DNA from: DATHWB01 sp040880725
GTDB lineage: Bacteria; Actinomycetota; Acidimicrobiia; Spongiisociales; ZC4RG35
DNA: 44,688 bases
Assembly: GCA_040880725.1 (NCBI GenBank)
Contig: JBBDHV010000007.1
Span: forward strand, 1 to 44,688
Direction: 5' to 3'
Below the pieces are notes generated by a model. It was not told the origin of the DNA and searched no databases. It saw nothing but the letters and a program-made list of their open reading frames with translations. Below, one piece after another: positions 39,329 through 44,688 of this stretch (position 1 is the first letter of the stretch; the number at the start of each line of letters is the position of its first letter). The position numbers and the translations under genes were made by a program.

Positions 39329-40943
39329 CGCGTATCCACGCCCCGGTGTCGGGGGGGAGGGGGGTGTCGGGGGGGAGGGGGGAGCTGGTGATCAGGACGT
39401 CGCCATTGGGGAGGGGGAGCCGGTCTGGGCCGAAGTTGATGACGCACACCACGCCTGCCCCGCGCCGGAAGGCCAGCGCATTGGGACCGAGGTCGATCCA
39501 TTCGAGTTCCTCGTCGTCGACGAGAAGCTCGCGTCGGAGCGCGAGCGCCCCCCGGTACATCTCCAGCGTCGACGTCGGCTCGCCCTCCTGGACGTCGACG
39601 GCGACCTCGGCGAACCGGGCCGGCTGCGGGAGCCACGATCCGTTGGTTCCGAAGCCGTACGAAGGGCCGTCGTGGCTCCACGGCAACGGCACCCGGCATC
39701 CGTCTCGTCCTTTCTCGGTGTGCTCCGACCGCACCCACAACGGGTCGTCGAGCACGCCTCGCGGAAGGTCATGAACCTCGTGCAGGCCCAACTCTTCGCC
39801 CTGGTACAGGTACACCGAACCGGGCAGCGCCATCATCATCAGCGACGCAGCCCGGGCACGGCGTAGGCCCACCTCGGTGTCCAGCAAGGACCGGTCGCCG
39901 TCGAGCAGCCACTTCTTGGCGACCACGTCCGCCGGCAACCCGTATCGCGTGGGGTGCCGTACGACATCGTGATTCGACAGCACCCAGGTCGGAACGGACC
40001 CGACCGAACTCGCCCCGGCCAGCGATGTCGTGATCGCCGTGCGCATCGACTCGATGTCCCATGGCGACATGAGGAAGTGGAAGTCGAAGGACTGGTGGTA
40101 CTCGTCCGGACGCACATATTTGGCTTGCCGCTGCCAGTTCACGACCCAGGCCTCGGCGACCATCATCGTGCCCGGGTATTCGTCGAGGACGGTGCGCCAT
40201 TCCCGCACGATGTCGTGCAACTCGTCTCGATCCCAGAACGGATGATTGGAGATGTCGGTCGTGCCCAGCAGCGTCTCGCCCTCGTCTCCCACGTCGGGGT
40301 AGTCGTGGTCTTTGGCCAGCGAGTGCGCGACGTCCACCCGGAAACCGGCCGCGCCCCGGTCCAGCCAGAACCGCAGCACGTCGTTCATGTGGGATCGCAC
40401 CTCGGGGTTCTGCCAGTTCAGATCGGGTTGGGAAACGTCGAAGAGGTGGAGATACCACTCACCGTCGTCGACTTGTTCCCAGGCGGAGCCGCCGAAGACC
40501 GCCTGCCAGTCCGACGGCGGTTCGGAGCCGTTCGGACCTTTCCCCGGAGCGAAGTGGTAGCGGTCCCGTTCGGGACTTCCGGGTCCCGCGGCGAGTGCTT
40601 CTTTGAACCAGCGGTGGTCCCACGAGGTGTGGTTGGGGACGAGGTCGACGAGCACCCTGATCCCGTGGGTTTCGGCTGCGGCGATGAACGACTCGGCTTC
40701 TTCGAGGGTGCCGAACCGCGGGTCGATCTTGCGGTAGTCGGCGACGTCATAGCCCCCGTCGTGCAGCGGCGAGACGTACCAGGGGTTGATCCACACGGCG
40801 TCGACACCGAGGTCTTGGAGGTAGCCGAGGCGGCTGCGAAGCCCGGCGATGTCGCCGGTGCCGTCGCCGTTGCCGTCCTTGAACGATCGGATGTACACCT
40901 GGTAGACGGCGGCGTGTCGCCACCACGGGTATCGCCGGGACAT
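39300..40943 (-). CDS. GH13-family alpha-glucosidase/glycosidase
   Basis: A 547-residue cytoplasmic (no signal peptide) glycoside hydrolase of family 13, alpha-glucosidase/oligo-1,6-glucosidase type. Conserved regions: DLVPNHTS (100-107), GFRVDVAH with nucleophile D204, MVAEAW with acid/base E264 and LSNHDVVR with transition-state D326. The (beta/alpha)8 barrel is followed by a short C-terminal beta domain. It likely releases glucose from alpha-glucosides or transfers it. The C-terminus is odd: PLPPDT occurs twice in a row (from a G-rich 18-bp tandem repeat), and the final eight residues (LSEPARQE) plus the stop come from the right 45-bp repeat. ATG 40943 follows CATACT by 7 nt. Confidence 0.92.
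   Translation of the reverse strand: MSRRYPWWRHAAVYQVYIRSFKDGNGDGTGDIAGLRSRLGYLQDLGVDAVWINPWYVSPLHDGGYDVADYRKIDPRFGTLEEAESFIAAAETHGIRVLVDLVPNHTSWDHRWFKEALAAGPGSPERDRYHFAPGKGPNGSEPPSDWQAVFGGSAWEQVDDGEWYLHLFDVSQPDLNWQNPEVRSHMNDVLRFWLDRGAAGFRVDVAHSLAKDHDYPDVGDEGETLLGTTDISNHPFWDRDELHDIVREWRTVLDEYPGTMMVAEAWVVNWQRQAKYVRPDEYHQSFDFHFLMSPWDIESMRTAITTSLAGASSVGSVPTWVLSNHDVVRHPTRYGLPADVVAKKWLLDGDRSLLDTEVGLRRARAASLMMMALPGSVYLYQGEELGLHEVHDLPRGVLDDPLWVRSEHTEKGRDGCRVPLPWSHDGPSYGFGTNGSWLPQPARFAEVAVDVQEGEPTSTLEMYRGALALRRELLVDDEELEWIDLGPNALAFRRGAGVVCVINFGPDRLPLPNGDVLITSSPLPPDTPLPPDTGAWIRVLSEPARQE
39346..39381 (+). repeat. G-rich 18-bp tandem repeat (two copies), possible G-quadruplex
   Basis: Two exact 18-bp units (39346-39363 and 39364-39381) give four G-runs of six or seven on the plus strand, separated by A and TGTC. 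It lies within the GH13 reading frame (minus strand) where it encodes PLPPDT twice. Such sequence could fold as a quadruplex and is prone to slippage, which would change the GH13 tail length. Confidence 0.8.
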
Positions 40944-40950
40944 CGGCGCA

Positions 40951-40956
40951 AGTATG
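40951..40956 (-). promoter_or_regulatory. Leaderless -10 hexamer for GH13 gene
   Basis: Minus-strand CATACT ends 7 nt before the ATG at 40943. It is a fair match to the TANNNT-like pattern used by neighbours. Confidence 0.35.
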
Positions 40957-40974
40957 GACGAGTTCGCCGATGCT

Positions 40975-40992
40975 TCACACTTCCCTCACACA
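40975..40992 (+). promoter_or_regulatory. PhoP-box-like direct repeat upstream of response-regulator remnant
   Basis: TCACACT (40975-40981) and TCACACA (40986-40992) are separated by four bases. That is the spacing of the M. tuberculosis PhoP site (TCACAGC, N4, TCACAGC), with five of seven bases matching in each half. It lies 22 bases before the ATG of the truncated regulator, so it may be a leftover autoregulatory site. Confidence 0.4.
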
Positions 40993-41014
40993 ACTCGACC
41001 ACGATGTCGGTGCC

Positions 41015-41071
41015 ATGAAGTCGATCCTGCTGGTGGAAGACGAAGAGAGCATTCCCGCCCCGCTTGCGTGA
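41015..41071 (+). pseudogene. N-terminal remnant of a response-regulator gene (18 codons)
   Basis: The short frame MKSILLVEDEESIPAPLA is a clear match to the start of an OmpR-type receiver domain (beta-1 strand ILLVEDE with the acidic pair). It then meets TGA at 41069-41071, exactly where the family 2 palindromic repeat begins. No remainder of the receiver or DNA-binding domain and no histidine kinase follow; trpC starts about 105 bases on. I infer a deletion or insertion that removed a two-component system and left its 5' end and upstream PhoP-box-like site. Confidence 0.65.
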
Positions 41072-41121
41072 ACCGTGGGCTCTCAGGGCACTCAGGGGCC
41101 CCTGGGAACCCAGGGTACGCG
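41071..41121. repeat. Intergenic palindromic repeat, family 2 copy 3
   Basis: ACCGTGGGCTC (41072-41082) pairs at 9 of 11 positions with GAACCCAGGGT (41106-41116) around an inner perfect palindrome CAGGGGCCCCTG (41093-41104). The terminal GAACCCAGGGTACGCG (41106-41121) is identical to copies at 12106-12121 and 26188-26203. The left arm AACCGTGGGCTC is also identical to the second hairpin at 26153. Confidence 0.85.
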
Positions 41122-41165
41122 GGGCGCGTTGCCGCGCAGGTTTCGGGAAGGGGGTGGCGGGGGCG

Positions 41166-41171
41166 TACGAT
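41166..41171 (+). promoter_or_regulatory. Leaderless -10 hexamer for trpC
   Basis: TACGAT ends 6 nt before the trpC ATG at 41178. It would start a leaderless trpCFBA message and leaves no space for an attenuator. Confidence 0.5.
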
Positions 41172-41177
41172 CCGACG

Positions 41178-41942
41178 ATGCTGGAGCCCATTGTCGAGTC
41201 GACTCGCCGGCGAGTCGCCGACCTCCGACCACACACCGGTGACCTCCGGGCCCGTGCCCTCACCCGCGAGCCCGCCCGCTCGTTCCAGCGGGCACTGCTC
41301 GCCGATGGCCTCGGGGTGATCGCCGAGTTGAAGCGCCGCTCACCGTCCCGGGGGGTTCTCGCGTCGGACCTCGACCCGAGGACCCGAGCCAAGGAGTACG
41401 AAGCCGGCGGGGCGGCCGCGATCTCGGTGCTCACCGAACCCGACCATTTCGACGGTTCGGTCGACGACCTCGTTGCGGTGCGGGAGGCGGCGTCGATCCC
41501 GGTGCTGCGCAAGGATTTCACGATCGACGAGTCCCAGATCTGGGAGGCGCGTGCCATCGGCGCGGACGCGGTGCTGCTCATCGTTGCCATCCTCAGCAAC
41601 GGCGAACTCGAACATCTCCACGGGGTGGCGTCCGACGCCGGGCTCGACGCCCTCGTCGAAGTCCACACCGTCGAAGAAGCCGAGCGTGCCCTCGCGGTCG
41701 GACCGGCGATCGTGGGTGTGAACAACCGCAACCTGAAGTCCTTCGCCATCGACCTCGCCACGGCCGAGACGATCGCCCCGAGACTGACCGGTGTCCCGGT
41801 GACGGTTGCCGAGTCCGGCATCTTCACCACCGCCCACGCCGAGCGGATGCGGCGGGCCGGCTATCACGCGGTACTGGTCGGCGAGAGTCTCGTGAAGGCA
41901 GGCGATCCCGTCTCCGCGATCCGGGAGTTGGCGATCCCATGA
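41178..41942 (+). CDS. trpC: Indole-3-glycerol-phosphate synthase TrpC
   Basis: A 254-residue (beta/alpha)8 enzyme converting CdRP to indole-3-glycerol phosphate, step four of tryptophan synthesis. Typical motifs: VIAELKRRSPSRG (active-site lysine), AISVLTEPDHFDGS, IPVLRKDFTID (second lysine), GADAVLLIVAIL, VGVNNRNLKSF and VAESGI. ATG 41178 is preferred because a -10 hexamer lies 6 nt upstream and the in-frame extension runs into the palindromic repeat. It overlaps trpF by 4 bases; trpCFBA form one tightly packed unit. Confidence 0.96.
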   Translation: MLEPIVESTRRRVADLRPHTGDLRARALTREPARSFQRALLADGLGVIAELKRRSPSRGVLASDLDPRTRAKEYEAGGAAAISVLTEPDHFDGSVDDLVAVREAASIPVLRKDFTIDESQIWEARAIGADAVLLIVAILSNGELEHLHGVASDAGLDALVEVHTVEEAERALAVGPAIVGVNNRNLKSFAIDLATAETIAPRLTGVPVTVAESGIFTTAHAERMRRAGYHAVLVGESLVKAGDPVSAIRELAIP

Positions 41943-42541
41943 CATGGGTGAAAATCTGCGGACTTCGTACGACCGCCGACATCAAGGTTGCCACCGAGGC
42001 GGGAGCCGATGCCGTCGGGTTCGTCCTCGCCCAGGAGTCTCCCCGTTCGATCCGTCCGGACCTGGCGGCCCGACTGATCGCAGACACCGAACTGCCCAGC
42101 TTTCTCGTGACCGTCGACGCGTCACCCTCGGAGATCGTCGACCTCATCGACTTCACCGGTGCGTCTGGTGTCCAGCCCCACGGCGCGGACTCGGCGATGA
42201 CCGCCGCGGTGGCCCGGCGGGCCGGGGTGGCGGTGCTTCGCCCGCTGCGGGTGAGCACCGAGTTGGACCTGACGGTCGTGCCGGAGGATCAGATCCCGTT
42301 TCTCGATGCCCATGTGCCCGGGATGCACGGCGGCACCGGCGTACGTTTCGACTCCGATCTCCTTCCGGTCATCAACCGCGATTGGGTGATGGCAGGCGGG
42401 CTTGACGTCGACAACGTCGCCGACGCGATCCGCCGGCTCCGGCCCTGGGGAGTGGACGTGTCGAGCCGCCTAGAGTCGTCGCCCGGTCACAAGGACCATG
42501 ACCTGATCGCAGCATTCGTCCGGGAGGCGAAGCACCCATGA
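41939..42541 (+). CDS. trpF: Phosphoribosylanthranilate isomerase TrpF
   Basis: A 200-residue enzyme isomerising phosphoribosylanthranilate to CdRP. The N-terminal VKICGLRT motif contains the catalytic cysteine (C7), GADAVGFVLAQESPRSI follows, and HGGTGVRFD with MAGGLDVDNV form the phosphate-binding loops near the end. Many actinobacteria (mycobacteria, Streptomyces) lack a separate TrpF and use the bifunctional PriA; a dedicated trpF here is therefore notable. ATG 41939 overlaps the trpC stop and the stop overlaps the trpB ATG. Confidence 0.94.
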   Translation: MTWVKICGLRTTADIKVATEAGADAVGFVLAQESPRSIRPDLAARLIADTELPSFLVTVDASPSEIVDLIDFTGASGVQPHGADSAMTAAVARRAGVAVLRPLRVSTELDLTVVPEDQIPFLDAHVPGMHGGTGVRFDSDLLPVINRDWVMAGGLDVDNVADAIRRLRPWGVDVSSRLESSPGHKDHDLIAAFVREAKHP

Positions 42542-43722
42542 GCACCGCACGGTTGGACCGTCCCGACGAACAGGGCCGCTTCGGGGAGTTCGGGGGCTCC
42601 TTCGCCCCCGAGACGCTGATGCCGGCACTCGCCGAACTCGACGCCGCGTTCCGTGATGCCTGGTCCGACCCGCGCTTCGTCGACGAATACCGCAGTGTGC
42701 TCCGTGATTTCGTGGGGCGTCCCACGCCGTTGCACGAGGCTCCACGACTGTCCGAACGCCTCGGAGTGCGGGTGGTGCTCAAGCGAGAAGACCTCGCGCA
42801 CACCGGCGCGCACAAGATCAACAACGCCATCGGCCAGGGGCTGCTCGCCAAACGCATGGGCAAACCGCGCCTCATCGCCGAAACGGGTGCCGGCCAGCAT
42901 GGTGTGGCGACGGCGACTGCCGCAGCGTTCTTCGGACTCGAGTGCGATGTGTTCATGGGGACCGTCGACATCGAACGCCAGCGTCTGAATGTCGTGCGGA
43001 TGGAGATTCTCGGGACGAACGTCATCCCGGTGTCGTCCGGTGCCGGGACCTTGAAGGACGCCGTCAGCGAGGCCATGCGCAACTGGGTGGCGACCGTCGA
43101 GGACTCCCACTACATCATCGGGTCGGTGGTCGGTCCGCATCCTTTCCCGTGGATGGTCCGGGAGTTCCAGAAGGTGATCGGCGAAGAGGTCCTCGCCCAG
43201 ATGGAAGGCGACCTGCCGGATGTGGCGGTGGCCTGTGTGGGGGGCGGTTCGAATGCGATGGGCCTGTTCCATCCGCTGGCCGGACTCGGGATCGAACTCG
43301 TCGGTGTCGAAGCAGCCGGGTATGGGATCGAGACCGGCAAGCACGGGGCGTCGATCGGGGCGGGTTCGCCCGGCGTGCTCCATGGCAGCCACACGTACAT
43401 GCTGCAGGACGACGACGGCCAGGTCCTCGAAGCGCACTCGATCTCCGCGGGTCTCGACTATCCGGGGGTCGGTCCGGAGCATTCCTTCTTTCACCAGCTG
43501 GGGCTCGCCCGTTACGAGTCGGTCACCGATGAGGAGGCGCTGGACGGCGTCGATCTCCTCGCCCGGACCGAGGGAATCATTCCCGCACTGGAGAGCGCGC
43601 ATGCGGTGGCGTGGATCGCCCGGGAGGCGCCGAGCCTGGCCGGCAAGACGGTGCTCTTGAACGTTTCGGGCCGCGGCGACAAGGACGTCGAGCAGATCGC
43701 GGCGTATCGGAAGTCCCACTGA
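42538..43722 (+). CDS. trpB: Tryptophan synthase beta subunit TrpB
   Basis: A 394-residue PLP enzyme joining indole with serine. The N-terminal GRFGEFGGSFAPETLMPAL is diagnostic of TrpB1. The PLP lysine is K93 in AHKINNAIGQG; ETGAGQHGVATA, GGGSNAMG and the C-terminal SGRGDKD motif are intact. It forms the alpha2-beta2 complex with TrpA encoded immediately downstream (stop and start share one base). ATG 42538 overlaps the trpF stop (ATGA). Confidence 0.97.
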   Translation: MSTARLDRPDEQGRFGEFGGSFAPETLMPALAELDAAFRDAWSDPRFVDEYRSVLRDFVGRPTPLHEAPRLSERLGVRVVLKREDLAHTGAHKINNAIGQGLLAKRMGKPRLIAETGAGQHGVATATAAAFFGLECDVFMGTVDIERQRLNVVRMEILGTNVIPVSSGAGTLKDAVSEAMRNWVATVEDSHYIIGSVVGPHPFPWMVREFQKVIGEEVLAQMEGDLPDVAVACVGGGSNAMGLFHPLAGLGIELVGVEAAGYGIETGKHGASIGAGSPGVLHGSHTYMLQDDDGQVLEAHSISAGLDYPGVGPEHSFFHQLGLARYESVTDEEALDGVDLLARTEGIIPALESAHAVAWIAREAPSLAGKTVLLNVSGRGDKDVEQIAAYRKSH

Positions 43723-44525
43723 TGGGCGTCGATCGTCTGCGTTCGATGTTCGCGGCGACTCGCGCCGAGGGGCGGGCGGCGTTCCTCCCATACCTCACCG
43801 TCGGACTCCCGTCGCCCGCGGATTCGGTCGCACTGTTCGAGGCGATGGCGAGTGCGGGGGCGGACGGCTTCGAAGTCGGCATCCCGTATTCGGATCCGCT
43901 GATGGACGGACCGATCATCCAGCAGGGCAGCGAGCGCGCCCTTGCCGCCGGGACCACGCTCGATGTGGCGGTTGGCTTGCTCGGCAAGGTGGTGGCGTCG
44001 ACTTCGGTGCCGTCGCTGGCGATGACCTACGTCAATCCCGTGTTCCGGCGCGGGGTCGATGCGTTCTGTGGGTCGCTCGCCGATGCCGGCGCCGACGGGA
44101 TCATTGTTCCCGACCTTCCGGTGAACGAGGCCGGACCCGTGCTGCGAGCCGCCGAGCGTCACGGCCTCGGCACCGTCCTCTTCGTCGCTCCCACCTCGGA
44201 CGATGCCCGTATCCGCGCCGTCGCCGAAGCCGACCCTGTGTTCGTGTATGCGGTTGCCGAGATGGGTGTGACCGGTGAGCGGGGCGAGGCGAGTTCGCAT
44301 GTCGCGTCGCTCGCCGAGCGCATCCGGGCGTTCACCGATGCGCCCATCGTCTTCGGTGTGGGGATCTCCACGCCCGAACAGGCCCGTGCGGCGGCACAGG
44401 TGGGGGACGGGGTCATCGTGGGGACCGCGTTGGTTCGGCGGGTTCTGGAAGCCGCCAACCCGTCCGATGCCGCCTCCGCCCTCACAGCAGCTGTTGGCGA
44501 GATCTCCGCGGCGCTCCGCACCTGA
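43722..44525 (+). CDS. trpA: Tryptophan synthase alpha subunit TrpA
   Basis: A 267-residue (beta/alpha)8 enzyme cleaving indole-3-glycerol phosphate to indole. Catalytic residues are E51 in GFEVGIPYSDPLMDGP and D62 in the same segment; GIIVPDLPVNEA and FGVGISTPEQA supply the remaining signature elements. The ATG at 43722 shares its first base with the trpB stop. It ends the trpCFBA unit; trpD and trpG are not in the window. Confidence 0.96.
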   Translation: MGVDRLRSMFAATRAEGRAAFLPYLTVGLPSPADSVALFEAMASAGADGFEVGIPYSDPLMDGPIIQQGSERALAAGTTLDVAVGLLGKVVASTSVPSLAMTYVNPVFRRGVDAFCGSLADAGADGIIVPDLPVNEAGPVLRAAERHGLGTVLFVAPTSDDARIRAVAEADPVFVYAVAEMGVTGERGEASSHVASLAERIRAFTDAPIVFGVGISTPEQARAAAQVGDGVIVGTALVRRVLEAANPSDAASALTAAVGEISAALRT

Positions 44526-44530
44526 ACGAG

Positions 44531-44568
44531 AAAAAAAGTGCAACGGCCACCGTGTTGGTGACCGGTCA
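44531..44568 (-). terminator. Terminator-like hairpin with U-tract (minus direction)
   Basis: Read on the minus strand, GGTCACC and GGTGGCC can form a 7-bp stem (one G-U pair) with an AACAC loop, followed after seven bases by seven T residues (44531-44537 on the plus strand as A). The gap before the T run is longer than ideal. It could end transcription arriving from beyond the right edge, converging on trpA. Confidence 0.35.
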
Positions 44569-44688
44569 TCTCAGCCAGGGAGTGGGGGGAGTGGGGATGC
44601 GGCAAAGATGATTGCGGTCCGGTGGCCGTCGCGTCATCGACCCTACATGCGCGTGCTTGTCGGGTCGTGGATTGTGCCGCAGGTGGGA
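44543..44688 (+). other. Right-edge non-coding segment with long-range inverted repeat
   Basis: ACGGCCACCG (44543-44552) is repeated as its exact complement CGGTGGCCGT (44620-44629), enclosing 67 bases with G-runs (GGGAGTGGGGGGAGTGGGG, about 44578-44596). An ATG at 44647 opens a frame that runs off the window (MRVLVGSWIVPQVG...), too short to judge. The segment could be a structured leader for a gene starting there, or a terminator region for trpA. I do not recognise a known riboswitch. Confidence 0.35.

Noticed and set aside
44543..44629. TPP riboswitch (minus strand contains GGCTGAGATGACC)
   Set aside because: Only the CTGAGA core is matched; the second conserved TPP arm is absent and the pairing pattern differs.

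Overview
The window reads as about 45 kb of chromosome from a high-G+C actinobacterium, most plausibly class Acidimicrobiia or a close relative. This placement rests on gene content and protein style (FtsZ, SepF, DivIVA, BagAB-like ATPases, eukaryote-type IleS, meso-diaminopimelate-type MurE), not on any database search. The first 13 bases are a homopolymer G run that looks like a sequencing or assembly artefact, so the window probably starts at a contig end.

Region 1 (1-16.2 kb, all + strand) is a nearly complete division and cell-wall (dcw) cluster: rsmH (5' end missing), ftsL, ftsI, murE, mraY, murD, ftsW, murG, murC, murB, ftsQ, ftsZ, pgeF, yggS, sepF, yggT, divIVA. Most neighbours from rsmH to yggS overlap by a few bases (ATGA/GTGA), implying translational coupling. 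murF is absent from its usual place between murE and mraY. Region 2 (16.2-26 kb) holds ileS (-), then traR/dksA-like, lspA, rluD-like, a zinc-finger rhomboid protease, a small membrane protein and dnaE (+).

Region 3 (26-35 kb) carries a pair of Get3/ArsA-like ATPases (BagAB-like) with a 70-residue companion, a double-length ThyX-like protein whose signature is divided between its two halves, a thioesterase, an EamA transporter, nth, a MATE transporter and an MFS transporter. Region 4 (35-44.5 kb) contains ccdA, trpE, ygfZ, a DUF559 gene, a GH13 glucosidase and trpCFBA. trpE is separated from trpCFBA by an accessory stretch full of repeats.

The most unusual material is non-coding. One palindromic repeat family (core TTCTTAGCGAA...TTCGCGTGG) forms 45-bp inverted repeats, 44/45 identical, around a single DUF559 gene (38272-39328); a related gene-less 119-bp palindrome lies at 34902-35020. 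The two repeats also form the last codons and the stop codons of the convergent flanking genes. A second family (GAACCCAGGGTACGCG) occurs at three intergenic sites, one of them directly after an 18-codon remnant of a response-regulator gene. Many genes have a TANNNT-like -10 hexamer 6-9 nt before the start codon, suggesting widespread leaderless transcription. No rRNA, tRNA, CRISPR array or recognisable transposase gene was seen, and no gene-free stretch exceeds 300 bases.
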